In this document: piece by piece, positions 1 through 11,940 of the stretch
How the letters are laid out: each line of letters begins with the position of its first letter
How positions within the stretch are numbered: position 1 is the stretch's first letter
Origin: Sinotaia quadrata
Taxonomy: Eukaryota > Mollusca > Gastropoda > Architaenioglossa > Viviparidae
Assembly (NCBI GenBank): GCA_028829895.1
Contig: CM054179.1
Location: forward strand, 75,674,544 to 75,738,543
Reading direction: 5' to 3'
Length of the DNA: 64,000 bases
The notes under the pieces: model-generated
The model's database searches: none
The model's input: only the letters and a program-made list of their open reading frames with translations
Told to the model about the DNA's origin: nothing
Made by a program: the position numbers and the translations under genes

Positions 1-39
1 TTGGTTTTGAGGATAAGGGAGATAACTCACTACACAGAA
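1..39 (-). CDS. Possible gene A exon 8, cut by the window edge
   Basis: A long pyrimidine tract on the minus strand (revcomp of about 44-75, TCTTTTTCTTTTTTTGG) precedes AAAG|TT at 40. With the phase 1 end of exon 7, the frame to base 1 is open. A second AG at 31-30 also gives an open phase-1 frame. The piece is too short to recognise. Confidence 0.3.
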
Positions 40-497
40 CTTTAATGGAACAAGACCAAAAAAGAAAAAGACTGAATAATAGTATTTTACCAGTGAGGGA
101 CATTTTTTAATGTAATCTAGAATGTAAAATGATAAATCCAAAGAATGGATATGATGATTTGTAAGAATTGCAAAGTTCACATTTCATACACACTATAAAA
201 TGTTAACAATAATTGTAAATAAATTTGAAATAAATAGGTTTTATGAGATTGTGACTCAGTACTGGTTTTATATAATGCATTCCTCTTAAAAAGAAATAAT
301 TACAAATATTTCTATGTGTGTCTTTCAGTTCTCATGTCCATTGTTTCAGGATGATGTAGGAGTAGGAAAAGACCTTACTCTCCAAAGACATCTTTTTAAG
401 ACAGAAATAATTTTAAAATGCAAACATCTATCCATGCACATGTCAATTTGTATTTATGTATGAATGAATACTTGTTTGTGTATGTATGTGATATATA

Positions 498-578
498 TTG
501 TGTGCGTGTGTGTGTGTGTGTGTACGTGTGTGTGTACGTGTGTGCATGCATGCATGTATGTGTGTGTGTGTGTGTGTG
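498..578. repeat. (GT)n microsatellite, interrupted
   Basis: TG dinucleotides run almost throughout, with GTGC, GTAC and GCATGCATG interruptions. Similar (GT)n tracts occur at 8389-8484, 13455-13563, 25024-25290, 29390-29492 and 46677-46756, and (CA)n at 14043-14150 and 21535-21612. They create spurious CVCVCV or HTHTHT reading frames. Confidence 0.95.
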
Positions 579-819
579 AATTTTAGGTGTATGTACATTT
601 GTAATATACATACAATCCAACAGTAAGCTTAAGTCTAATGTTGAAAGCAATGTTATGCTTAGGCTATTATTGTAGCTAGGTAAGAAATCTCACTCTTTGT
701 GTCAGTATGTTTCAGTGCATGTGAACTCGTGCTATTTTATTTCTGCCTTTTTGATTCTCACATTCATATGAACCTCAAGATGTTTGCTTAAAAATTAGAA
801 ATAACAATATCAAACCAAC

Positions 820-1077
820 CTGAGAATGAGTACTTTTTAAGTGCGATCTTAGCGCCAACAATGCCAAATTTTGAATCATGAATGTAATCATAATTAGGCA
901 GTTTGTGCTTCAGAAATGCTTTAATAGTATAGTGTAGTTTGATGAGCTGGCTTTTAATCCACTCGTCACGTTGGTTGTTGCAGCTGGTGATGCCATCTTT
1001 GTACCCTGAGTGACTATCATGCCCTTGGCTGTCTGTCACATACACTTGACAGGTACTGAGAATAGGTGGTGTTGTCA
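820..1077 (-). CDS. Gene A exon 7: unrecognised extracellular module
   Basis: This 258-bp phase 1-1 exon runs from acceptor TATAG|TG to donor TCAG|GTTGGT. Residues 293-377 have two cysteines (STCQVYV and TSCNNQRDEW), a DSQGHDSHSGYKDG loop, and an apparently helical part rich in K, L and I, ending in KKYSFS. It is not a sushi, EGF, Ig or lectin domain that I recognise. The exon phase fits the gene exactly, and the ORF fills the whole interval between the splice sites. Confidence 0.75.
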
Positions 1078-4000
1078 CTATAAATTGTAAATAATAATCT
1101 ATAAATGTAATCAGATCACATTAAAATTATTATTATTGATCATGATCATTTATGAACAAAAAGATCAAAGTATCACATGCACAAAATTATTAATGATCAT
1201 TTAGAAACAATACCACATTCACATTAATTTGCATAATAATATCTACAAAAAAATTATAGTATGAGTTATTGAACATAGAATGAAGTACCTATGAATTGCA
1301 GTCTTAATAAAAAGCAAAAATATTTCTTTGTAATTAATATTTCATTTTTCTGTTGCAGACTTCTCTATTTTAATTTATATTTCTAGAAATAAATGTAAAT
1401 ATATTTATTGTAATAATTATAAAAGAAACAATCAAAGAAGGGCATACATATTTTCACATCATCAATAAATTATTTTAAAATGTGTAGATAAAGCAGTTGA
1501 AATATTAATAAGATCATCATTTATATTTACTGATTTATCTATAAAAGCAATATTCTTAAATATTATTTCCAAAGCACTTAAAAATAAGACCCATGTTTAA
1601 GAGACTAACATTAAATATAACATCATCCCAACTGAATGAAATTAAATAAAACACTTGTATAGAAGTACACCTACAAATAAAAAAAAATCACTCATAATAT
1701 TTAAATATTTGGAAAAACGGCTTGATGCATCAGACAAATGCATTGTTGGTGAAGCTATAAATTGGTTTATTATAAATAACAAACAGAATTATCTGTTAAA
1801 TGTAAAACAATATTTTATTGTGTTTCTTAATATAATTATGTAATGTATAGTTGGGGTGAACAAGACAATAGATGTTAGTGTCATGTGCCACACTCATTCC
1901 CTTTATACATGACACCTTGGGCATGTATACAACCTCAAACTGACATGACTTGTTGCACATCAGGTAGATCGATAGCAAATATATAGCTTGTCCTCAGTCA
2001 TCCTAAATTCTTCCTAGAAAGTTGAAAGAGTGGAGTCTTATGAAAGAAATACTAACTTTAATAGGCAAATAAGGATTGAAACCACTTGAGCTAAAGGTAT
2101 TCACAGAAAACAAATCAATATTTATAAGTGTTACAATACATATATACACTTACTTTATAAAATAATACTTAAACAAATGTTTTTTCGCTTTGATGAGGAC
2201 AAGTTGGTGAATGTCAATCTACAAGAGTCTGTACTCACCAAATACTTATGGAGGCTTCCAGAAAAGTAGTCTTACAGAAAACATCTTACCAAGCAATGTT
2301 GCTGAATAAGGAAAGGCAACTGATAAATAATCTAATAGGATGAGTAAAATGGTAGACAATTTAAAGCACAATCTGGTGATGATAGCTTATGGCCATGAGT
2401 AAAAATCTGACCAATCAAGAGTCAAAGTTTAACATGCATTTTTGCAGCCCAGTCTCATCAGAGCTATAAAGATATTACCAAGCATAGGTAGCACACTCTC
2501 ATAACACTGTGAGTGGCATAAAACTTTATCAAAGGATAATATACATCTGAACTCTGGCTTAAGAAAGCAACACAGTAATGTATTTATACAATTTTAACAT
2601 AATAATTTATGATTCACTAATCAATAAAAGTCACATTTAGTCACTTTAATAAAAGTCAATAGGAAGAAGTATTGTTACATAATTATATAAAGGTAGTGCA
2701 AACAGATAATTAAATGCTAACATGTGTCTAATCTGTATACAATTCAGAGAAAATACTAGAAAATATATTCACAAAATAACATTTAAATTAAAGGCAATGC
2801 TGGTCTGATAAAGAAAATAAAATATGCTGCCTCAGATAACATTTTATATCAAGACAATGCATAAGAAAGTAGAGAAGATATCACCAAATATTTAGAACAT
2901 TTAAATTAGAAGAGAGAAATATTTTTTCACACAGTAAGAAAAAAGTAATTTTTCATTACCCCATATGGATAGCATAAGATAGCAAAGGTAGCTTCATTGA
3001 AATCAGATCTATATATGTCCCATTCAAAGGCTAGTTTACATGCTGGGAAGATCAGTCTCAACAGAAAACAGAAATGTGGAGCTGTTTCCAGTTGTACATG
3101 TGATAAAGCCAGGCCATTCTTCAAGGATGTGTGCTGTCCAGCATAGAACAGTATTGCCACTTTCCAATACACATAGAGGTGAAAGAAAGTAGACAAAAGT
3201 GGTTACCATCAAGGCTGGTTTAAAACAAAACTTGTTAATATATGGTATTAACAAGTGCTATTTCCTCTCAGTGACTTTCACGTACTTGAAAAGTTTATTC
3301 TCCCCAGTGTTGAATGTTGATATATCACAAATTCCATAAATGTTTAATGTTAATGTAATTATTATATGAATATATCTATGGATATTGCTTAATTCTGCAG
3401 CTAATAATAAAAGGAATTATTAAGTAATATCTTTCCCTTGCAGTGGACCCTTCTTGACAAGATAAATTGATGCTGCAAACACTACTAATACAACATGGCA
3501 AAATATACCAGAGATGTATTTAAATTAAGCTTCTGCTAATCTCTCTGTTTTAATGATCAGTTGCTTTATTACTACAACTATTTAAGTTTTGTAAAGTGAG
3601 TTCTTTGTTTATGTAACCTAGTTTTCATTAGCATTTCAAACTTGAAAGTTAAGCAAACCGAAATGTCAATCTGAGAGTGAGAGAATAAGATGATTTCCAT
3701 GTTTTCAATGTTTTAGCTATCAGTCATGATGTACAGACATCAAACAAAGTGTTCTTATGTTGCAATGCTATGACATTATCCATGTACATGCATGATTACT
3801 TGAATGAAAAAATTCTGTTCCTTGATTTTGTTAATGTGATTTTGTTAAAAAATATATATTGTGTTAACAGACAACTCATTGTATTGAAGATTATAATTAT
3901 TTATACAAATAAAAATATGTTTCTAATCTTAGAGATGACTCTCTCCTAAACATAATTCCTTAATACTGCTTACAAATACACTGTCTACCCTCTCATAAAC

Positions 4001-4322
4001 TTCAAACAAACATGGTCTACCCTCTTATAAACTGCAAACACCACACTCTACCCTCTTATAAAGTTATATACTGTCTACCCTCTTATATACTGCAAACATA
4101 TATACTGTGTACCCTCAATAAACACGCATGGTCTACCCTCTTATATACTGTAAACACACTGTCTACATTCATACAAGTTTGATGATATAAAAGCTCTGAT
4201 GCTCAGCCCTAAAGTGGACTTTATTCTCTCATAAGAGATTTTGTAAAAACAAGACATTATTGATAATGACATTTGTAAAATAATATTATTTACTGACAGC
4301 ACATATATTACATATTACTAAC
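1078..4322 (-). other. Gene A intron 6, with two protein-like open stretches
   Basis: This is AT-rich intron DNA. Two minus-strand stretches look like possible extra or decayed exons. One is about 2950-3160. It has a pyrimidine-rich acceptor ending GGAAAG at about 3161 and a GG|GTAATG end near 2958, and its frame contains AFEWDIYRSDFNEATF. The other is about 1820-1975 and contains CQFEVVYMPKVSCIKG. Exons 6 and 7 already join in frame, so these are not needed. A minisatellite of about 35 bp (CTACCCTCTTATAAACTGCA-like units) covers about 3970-4165. Confidence 0.3.
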
Positions 4323-4517
4323 CATGACATTGAGGATATGAAGTGCTCCAATACGCTGAGCCATGATGTTCCTTGCACTCAATGCTAGAAGCACCTCGAA
4401 GTATAAAACCACTGTCACATGAATAAGTACAAACAGATCTGTAAACATTGCCTGGATTTGAGGTACAGCTTCTGCTGCCAAAAGGATGTTGGCGTGGAAA
4501 TGGGTTGCAGTATTGTA
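4323..4517 (-). CDS. Gene A exon 6: sushi/CCP domain 2
   Basis: This 195-bp phase 1-1 exon runs from acceptor CCTCAG|TA to donor CATG|GTTAGT. Residues 228-291 again carry six cysteines. VCTYSCDSGF and IECKE are the CCP core, and the exon closes with WSTSYPQCH. It resembles exon 5 in layout but is clearly diverged, so this is an old domain duplication. Confidence 0.92.
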
Positions 4518-7500
4518 CTGAGGACATAAATTACAAACTTAAAGATCTGTAAATGTTAAACTAAGGGAAGTGTGTGACTGTGAACAATTTAAAATACAAC
4601 TACTGAGTATCATTTTTAGCATCAACTCTAAACATACAAATATGAAAAAAATTATATGAATAGAGAAATAAATTACTAATTTATATTCATAACTGGAAAA
4701 ACAGAATAACTATATACATGAATAAACTAAATAAATTAATTAAATTTATTATTTTCAGTGCTTCATATCCAAAGATTTTGAAACTTTAAAACACTATGGT
4801 TAGTGAGCTTAGCAATTCCAAGCTAGAGAGAGGGTGAGTAAATAAAAAAAATTCCTGTTGGTCAATATGAGTCCCAAACCCATGAACCCAAAGGATTCTT
4901 GCATGAGAGTACAGCATCTAGGCCTCTTGGTTACTCAGCTCCCAAACCAACAGTATAATCAAACATAGTGTATTGCTAACTTTAAGAAGAAAAATACCTT
5001 CCAGATCAATTTAAGAACAATTAATTAATGTTTTAACAAGTACAACTAAAACAGATATACATGACCTGACCAAGGAAAACAGATATAATGTGGTGGTGGA
5101 TTAAACCAGAGTGGTCGGGTTGTGGAGATGAGAATGATGATGAAGATGAGAGCGGCAGTCACGCTAACACATGCTGAAAGGGAGAATAAGTTCAAGTGTT
5201 TTTGGCTTAGTCTCGGTCTCTTTGAGTTTGACAGCAGCTGAAGGTTTTTCTGTCATTTGTAGTTGTTCCTTGAGAAACTACCACAGAGGTATATTTTGGT
5301 TCAAATGAGAATCTGCTTTCTGCAAAAGAAGACTGAAAATTCTTGAATTCCAATATCTCCCCCAGTATGTCATTACTGGTTTCTGTTTCCACGCTCTCTT
5401 ATGACACTCATAAATATCGGGGTTTATATGTACTGCAAGTCTGTTTCCAAGCTCTCTTATGACACCCATAAATATCGGGGTCTATATGTACCACCAGTCA
5501 TTATTTTTCTAAGGTACTCATGTTGAGCAATTTCATCTTGTTTTTCCAGCCCTGGGAAGGGCATGGAAAGGGTAGTGATATGATGTAAGCCATCCTGTTT
5601 TTTCTTACCCTGAAAAGGGCTTGGGAGTGACGTTAGTAGCTGTTCGAGTACTTCAACAATCCATCCATAATCCAGTAATCCATGAAAAATATGTGGGGAG
5701 CAAGGAGTTGGCATGTCTGATCTACTCAGTTTTATTTTTTTTATTAAGTCACTGAGTTGTGTTCCTGTTGTATTATATATCCTCTGTTTCTTGTGTCTGT
5801 GGCATTGAAGTTGTATCTTTGTTCCTGTAGATGTGCGTAGCTTTTATATCTTGTATAATTTATTGGGGATTGGGTAGATGGATTTTTGAGTGATAGGGGT
5901 TTTGCAGCCTCTGCCGATTTCGTCCCCTGGAATGAGGTGTACTTCTGTGTAGAGTTTGACTATGATGAAAGACAGGATGGAAGGTAGTAGAAAGGACATT
6001 GATGATGAAGGATGACCTAATTTCCATTGCAAACTTGTCTGACCAGCAAATGCAGACTTTAGCCTGGTAATTCGTGGGTTACAGTTGTGGTAGAGATTGT
6101 TGCTGTTGTTCCAGATGTTGAAGTGGGAGGGTGTGTTTTACAGAGCCCAGGCTAGTAACACACCAAGTCTCTACCTAGTGTGTACCTGCACCAGGAATAT
6201 TCAACCCCCTGGCTTCCTCACTGGTGGTGTCATCAGTATTGCTGATGTTGTGCTGTCTCCAGTGTCTGTTGGGATGAACATAGATAGGTGGGCACTGGTG
6301 GCCAGTATAGATGGTTGAGCAGCAGTTGGATCATGTCCACAACAGGGTGGTTGAAATATCTCCACTGCGGTTACAGCTGCTCATAGAACTGTCATTGTTT
6401 TTGTTGTCACATTGTTGGTGATGGTTTCTGCAGCATTGTTATGGCTGGTATTGTTGGTGCTGTTGTAGTTGTCATTGGTGTGGCTGCTGTTATTGGTGCT
6501 GTTGTTATTGCTGTCTTCATACATGATGTGGTGGGTACTGTCTTTTCTTTCCATCTAGTATTTTTGTTGGAGTATGGACTTCTGCTGTTGATGAAGTTGA
6601 AGTTGTTGTCATCATCGATGGTCTTAGTGGTGTCTCTGGCAATGATGAAAACGGTGAGGCCTCAAGCACCTTTGCAAACTTTTTCAGTGCAGTATTGACT
6701 TTTGTCTCAGTCTGCTTGTCAGATTTCTTTGGGATATCCATTTCTGTCTGCATTATTTTTTGTGTGCTACATAATTTAAAGACATTAAACTTGTCTATCC
6801 AGGCACAAAAAAGTAAATTGCTATTATACTTTTTAATAATGTTTCTTGTGCCTTGTTTTTACTCATCATTAGCCCTTGTCTGCTAATACTAGAATGGACA
6901 GTTGGAGTGGCAGAGGGATCTGGTCTTGGACTCTTTGAATACTTCGCTTCTGGGTATGGAGTATGGGTGTATAAAATAGGACAGAAGGAAAGACAAGAAA
7001 GATAGCAAAGCCTTTCTCTAAATTATCTCACTTTCCACTACTGGAGTTCACCATACTGGTAATTACACACATTCCGATATCTTTCTCATCAGGTAATAGA
7101 CAACAGCATAAAACATTGTTTACAAATAGCTAACTTTTGTAGGTACATTTAACACTCATTTAATTATAGTCTAGCTCTGGTTCCCCTGCCCTGCCTTAGC
7201 GAAAAAAGTTTACAACACATTGACAATTTTACAAGACAAAGCCAAAAAAAAATCATGTCAAGAAATGAGGAAAAATTTAATAGTCTACATTTTTTTAATT
7301 TTACAAGTGAAACATTTCAACATGAAATTTTATTAACAATTACATGTAAATTACAATTTATGTATGGTTATCTTTACTGTCCAATATATATTTATATTAA
7401 AAGGTTATGCTCATTAAAGTCATCACAACAGGTTGAAGGATGCTGATTCTTTCACTTTCTAACCTTTCAAACATAATTTTAAAAAAGCAAGAGTGATGGA

Positions 7501-8151
7501 GTAAATGTAACCTGACACTAAAAATATGTTACCAGTTCTTTTAGTTGCCTTATGTGGAATTATCATTAAGTAAGATAAATTAATTTATTGATATTTGATA
7601 TACAACTAAGTAAATATTTAATTTATTTGAAGAATAAGAAGGAAGGGAAGAAAACCAAAGATTAAAGGAACATATTATAAGTATGAATAAAACTGTGAGA
7701 AGATGGATGATTATGTCATGCTGGCATGGGTATAAATAAATCTTACAGTTTTTAGGTAATTATCAATCAAAGATTTTGGGTACTCTTATATTTAAAGGAC
7801 TTTAGCTATTGCAGAGTCTACTGGGACAACAGATATGTCACCGTATACAAATATTTACTCACAGATCTCAAATCATTGTGTTTATTTGTCTATAACTTAT
7901 AGGATTCAACATCCTTTTCATAATAACAGTATATTGTAAGTGCTATGCAATTAATTTATTAGAAATGCATAGAGATAAAATGTTCTATGGTAGACAGGAG
8001 GGAAAGTTAATATATAATATATATATAAAAATAGAATGGGAAACACTTGGATGATTATACTCTATAGAACAAATATGTCAATGTTTCACAAATAATTTAC
8101 CATCATTAACACAAATAACAGGCATACAAATGCAGTAGACTGTATATCTAC
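4518..8151 (-). other. Gene A intron 5
   Basis: Intron DNA between the two sushi exons. It contains a 58-bp direct duplication (about 5382-5497), a decayed copy of the TQT-ORF repeat family (about 5460-6760) and otherwise AT-rich sequence without recognisable genes. Confidence 0.6.
5460..6760 (-). mobile_element. Decayed copy of the TQT-ORF repeat family
   Basis: The minus strand aligns with the plus-strand element at 25.5-27.2 kb. Both share the passage CCTGGGCTCTGTAA plus ACCAGAAACGG-like Thr-rich tracts. The frame at 6517-6753 reads LEASPFSSLPETPLRP, which parallels LEAVPLSPIPATPPRP in the other copy, and then KKRQYPPHHV against RRRPPPHIRR. The ORF is broken by frameshifts. About 5207-5714 also keeps fragmentary protein-like frames on this strand (GLLDYGWIVEVLEQLL), which may belong to the element's 3' part. 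Confidence 0.6.
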
Positions 8152-8334
8152 CTTCACATGTGGGGCGAGAACTATTCCATTTTGTTCCCTCACATTTTAA
8201 CGCAGAAGCACCAGTCATTTTATATCCATTATTACAGGAAAGAATGCATACTCCTCCATTAATGTTGTCCTTTGCACCAGTGCAAATTTGCACACCATTC
8301 GGAAGAATACTTGGCAGCAGTGGGCAATATAGCA
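8152..8334 (-). CDS. Gene A exon 5: sushi/CCP domain 1
   Basis: This 183-bp phase 1-1 exon is the usual unit of sushi domains. It runs from acceptor TGTAG|TG to donor GAAG|GTAGAT. Residues 167-226 hold six cysteines (YCPLL, ICTG, VCILSC, LKCE, PTCE). The SCNNGY and LKC-x-W-x-PTC motifs are the classic CCP signature. The extra cysteine pair is the six-cysteine form known from selectins and SVEP1. Confidence 0.92.
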
Positions 8335-8443
8335 CTACATACAGTAAAATGTGAAAAATATATACATTTAATCAATGTAACAGACAAGGAGTGTGTGTGA
8401 ATGTGAGTGTGTGTGTGTGTGTGTGTGTGTGCGTGCTTGCGTG

Positions 8444-8487
<44 letters not shown>

Positions 8488-9493
8488 AAAAAGAAATAGA
8501 GAAAGAGAGAACAGCAGATACCAAAACATAAGTAGCACCAAACTATTTCAACTTAGAGGAACAAGTCACAAGAGTGAAATTTCACTGAGGATGGCATTAT
8601 TTAATATTTGGAAAATATAGATACTGATTTATAATTATAGCAAACTAAATGTTTAGCAAAATTATAAACTTATGTTCATTTATTCAGAGATACAATTAAA
8701 AATGTGTGCTATGAACTATTTAACTTTCAACTTGCAACCAGGACTGAAACAGTTAATTTCAACTAAGACTGACAATAGTTTTTCTCTCATACTGTCATAG
8801 TGAAAACATTTTTTTAATTTTACCCTAGCAAGTTCACCCTGAAGAAATGATAATATACATTAAACTGATGTACTTTTAAATATGAGACAACTTAATTCTG
8901 CATTCCTTTTCAAGTCCTAATTTACTACAATTTAAAAAATTTAGAAAATCTGGGTGACCTGGAAATAAATTAATTGTTATACCTATAAAATTACTTGCCT
9001 TACTAATTCCCTTGCTTACATTTTTCATCCCGAAGAACAAATTTAATTTGACAATGATGCCTAACAAAATAAATCTCCATATTAAGTGTCAAAAGACAAC
9101 CAGTACTTATAAATTTAAAAAGACAATTTACAAATTTAAAATTTAAAAACTAAAAATTGTATTATATAAGCATAAAATGTATAGTTTGCAAACTTATAAA
9201 AGCAAATCAGTATAACAAAAAAAGAATTAACTCAATATACCTGTGACTGTCACAAAAAAAATTAACTCAATATAACTGTGACTGTCACAAAAAAGAATTA
9301 ACTCAATATAACTGTGACTGTCACAAAAAAGAATTAACTCAATATAACTGTGACTGTCACAAAGAAGAATTAACTCAATATAACTGTGACTGTCACACAA
9401 AAAAAAATTAACTCAATATAACTGTGACTGTCACAAAAAAGAATTAACTCAATATAACTGTGACTGCCACAGAAAGGAATTAACTCAATATAC
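8335..9493 (-). other. Gene A intron 4 with (GT)n and a 36-bp array
   Basis: This short intron holds a (GT)n tract at 8389-8484 and a 36-bp minisatellite at 9226-9497 that abuts and overlaps the exon 4 donor. Nothing else is recognised. Confidence 0.7.
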
Positions 9494-9497
9494 CTGT
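9226..9497. repeat. 36-bp minisatellite built from the exon 4 donor region
   Basis: The word CTCAATATA recurs at 9231, 9266, 9302, 9338, 9374, 9412, 9448 and 9484, giving eight copies spaced 35-38 bp. On the minus strand each copy reads GTGACAGTCACAG followed by TTATATTGAG or GTATATTGAG. The unit at 9484 contains the real donor CAG|GTATAT of gene A exon 4. The distal unit at 9231 also has CAG|GTATAT, while the six inner ones have CAGTTATAT. Confidence 0.92.
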
Positions 9498-9627
9498 AAC
9501 TGTCACAGAGAAAGTGCAAATATCTCCATTCAACCAGCTCCCCAAAATATTTCCATTGTATTTGTATGTCACTGTAGATTTACCTTCAGGAAAACAGTCC
9601 CCTGAATTTCCCCCAGAATGAGAGTCA
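9494..9627 (-). CDS. Gene A exon 4: second half of the HYR domain
   Basis: This 134-bp exon runs from acceptor TTTTTTCAG to donor ACAG|GTATAT, with phase 2 in and phase 1 out. Residues 121-165 contain CFPEGKSTVTYKYNG and CTFSVTVT. These match the HYR consensus (Sg-x-FPvGtttVtYtatD...C-x-FtVtV), including the last cysteine pair C132 and C158. The donor lies in the first unit of a 36-bp tandem array that continues to 9226. Confidence 0.88.
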
Positions 9628-10586
9628 CTGAAAAAATAATTATAGATTTAAAGATCAAAGCATGTTTGAACTTTCTGTAGGCTACTCACATTGTGGCACT
9701 CTATTTTAGTGACTGTCTCTATATTTACTCTGTTAAAGAGATATTGGTTTTTAGTGACCAATAAAAAGTAACATTTAATAAATATGTCTTTAATTTATTT
9801 CCTCAAGTATCCCTAAACAAATTTTCTCAAATTTAGTATTATCTAAAATTACTATTCACTTAATCTTCTGTAATCTTTATAACCAACTAATAATAAAACA
9901 AACATAAATTCTTAACCTTTAATGCCACAAAAACACTCTAGCCATTTCATTGTCTAAAAGAGTATATTTTATTTATTATTGTATGATCATCAGAAATCTT
10001 TTCTTTGTTACATGATCCAATTTTCATGTCATATGTTGAGGTTATTCTGATTATCGTGAATTAGAAAACTCACTTAATTAAGAGTAGTATAATTCTTATG
10101 TGTGAAATTTTTATACTTTTATTTGCTGATTTGTTTTCTAGTAGAATTTCTAGTGATGTCGAAATTTAAGAGAAAATAAACACTTGTCTCAATGTAGCAT
10201 CAGGCAACAGTTTGATTTCACCTGTGTGAATTGTAGTCACATAAAATATGCATAGCAGGAAAATGAATTTGAATGTGAAAATGAAAAGCATTGCTTGAGC
10301 CTGTGTATAAAAACATGTTTTAGGAGGGCAAAAGAAATAGATGACAATTATTTTGTTGTTGCATATTGCCCTTTTTATATAATAAATGTAAATAGTTTGT
10401 GTACAGTTTTAACTATTTCATGGCCTACTTAGGTTTGATATCTGAATCTAAATGCTCACTGAGAATTTTGATCATGTTCATATATACCTTAGCTGCCATG
10501 TGACACTTAAGTATAAACAAGTCACACATCTTCTATACAGAATTTGTGGCAACAGTTTAGAAATGCAGGATTATAAGTGATTAGAG

Positions 10587-11940
10587 CAGGGGCGGGCAAA
10601 CTCTGGCCCGCGGGCCAAACCTGGCACGCGAAGCATTTTTTGTTGGCCCGCCAAGCTATTCACAGTTAACATTGCTTTTGGCCCGCCAAGCTATTCACAG
10701 TTATTGCTTTTGGCCCGCCAAGCCATTCACACTTATTGCTTTTGGCCCGCAAAACAAAAGTCACTAAAACAATTGGGCATTGTTATACGCTGTCAAACAG
10801 CCAAGGCTAAACTAGTCTAAAGACTACATGTAATTTTAACAGTTTGAATTACTCACACAGAATCGTGTGCACATGTACAATTTATGCCTGTGGTTATATA
10901 TATTACACTAGCATCTCTTTATAGTTCGTTGACTTTTGAACTCTCCTAGGCCTAGGATAGATCTACAATAATAATGTATGTAAGCATCTGTACTCTGCCT
11001 CATTCGTAAGCTACAATTGGTGAGAGGAAGGAGGGCTGGAGGTGAACAGAGGTGTGCGAATTTGAATTGAAACTCGCAGTCTTCTGCCATTAGAACAACA
11101 AGTTGTTGCATTTCTGCTATTTCTTTGCCATTATTCCCCCATCCCCACAATCATGTCTGCAACCCCAGCATCCTAAAAAATTTAAAGTGGATATGGAAAG
11201 TCGGACATTTAACTCTGAGTGGACGAGAAGTACTTTTTCATAGAACGATTTGGACAAGCTCAGTGTCTGATCTGTTTGAAAACTGTTGCTGTCTTCAAAG
11301 AGTTTAATGTGCTCTGTCACTGGGAAACAGTACACTTAATTTGGTTTAATGTCTGCCTCTGAGAAAAAGACTACTATTGCTAAACTCACAGGCAATATAG
11401 AGAAAAGCAGTTTGATGTTTCATAAGCAAACATCTGTGCATGAAAAAGTGACACGTGCCAGTTATGAAGTTTCACTACTCCTTGCTCAAAGAATGAGTTA
11501 AAAGCAAAGTTCCGCACTTTTTCTCCTCTTTCTTTTTTCGTGATGTTATCCTACCATCAGGCAAGTTTCCACATTTTATTAAACATGCTCAGCGCATTGT
11601 AGCTGTGTTCGGAAGCACATATTGCTGTGAACAACTGTTCTCAAAGATGAAATATACAAAGAATCGCCTTCGCTCTCAACTCTCTGACCGTCATCTAAAT
11701 GACATTCTTCGCTTGTCAACCTCATCAGTTCAGCCAGATATTGAATCACTTATTTATTGTAAGCAACACCATCCATCTCATTAATCTTTCATTGAAACAG
11801 AGTTAGTTTTTTAAAATTACTTTTGTTCTCATTTTATATTCTGAACTTGCTGGACTTGTGATATTTGGTCGTCTATCCGGCCCGCGAACTGTTCCAACAG
11901 TTTTATCTGGCCCGCGGTCTCAAAAGTTTGCCCGCCCCTG
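10587..11940 (+). mobile_element. Internally deleted hAT DNA transposon
   Basis: The ends are inverted repeats: CAGGGGCGGGCAAACT at the left and its near complement AGTTTGCCCGCCCCTG at the right. They are flanked by the 8-bp target duplication GATTAGAG at 10579-10586 and 11941-11948, the hAT hallmark. GGCCCGCGGGCC-type palindromic runs lie just inside both ends. At 1354 bp it is shorter than an autonomous element and keeps only the two ends of a transposase gene. The left part has four GGCCCGCCAAGC-like short repeats (about 10644-10750). Confidence 0.93.
11170..11786 (+). pseudogene. hAT transposase remnant
   Basis: The N-terminal remnant (about 11174-11495) includes a BED-like finger word CLICLKTVAVFKEFN, reached after a frameshift, then RASYEVSLLLAQRM. 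The sequence then jumps to the C-terminal hAT dimerisation region (about 11545-11783), with FGSTYCCEQLFSKMK, NRLRSQLSDRHL and a terminal HHPSH followed by a stop. The DDE/RNase H-like catalytic core between them is deleted. The same C-terminal pattern (FGSTYLCEQTFS) occurs in the hAT at 52501-54952, so the two belong to related families. Confidence 0.85.

Noticed and set aside
396..650. 84-codon minus-strand frame of His/Thr repeats
   Set aside because: It is the translation of a (GT)n microsatellite. The same holds for the CVCV or HTHT frames at 8393, 21378, 25082-25365 and 46601-46822, and the YLSIYLSI frames at 47024-47318.
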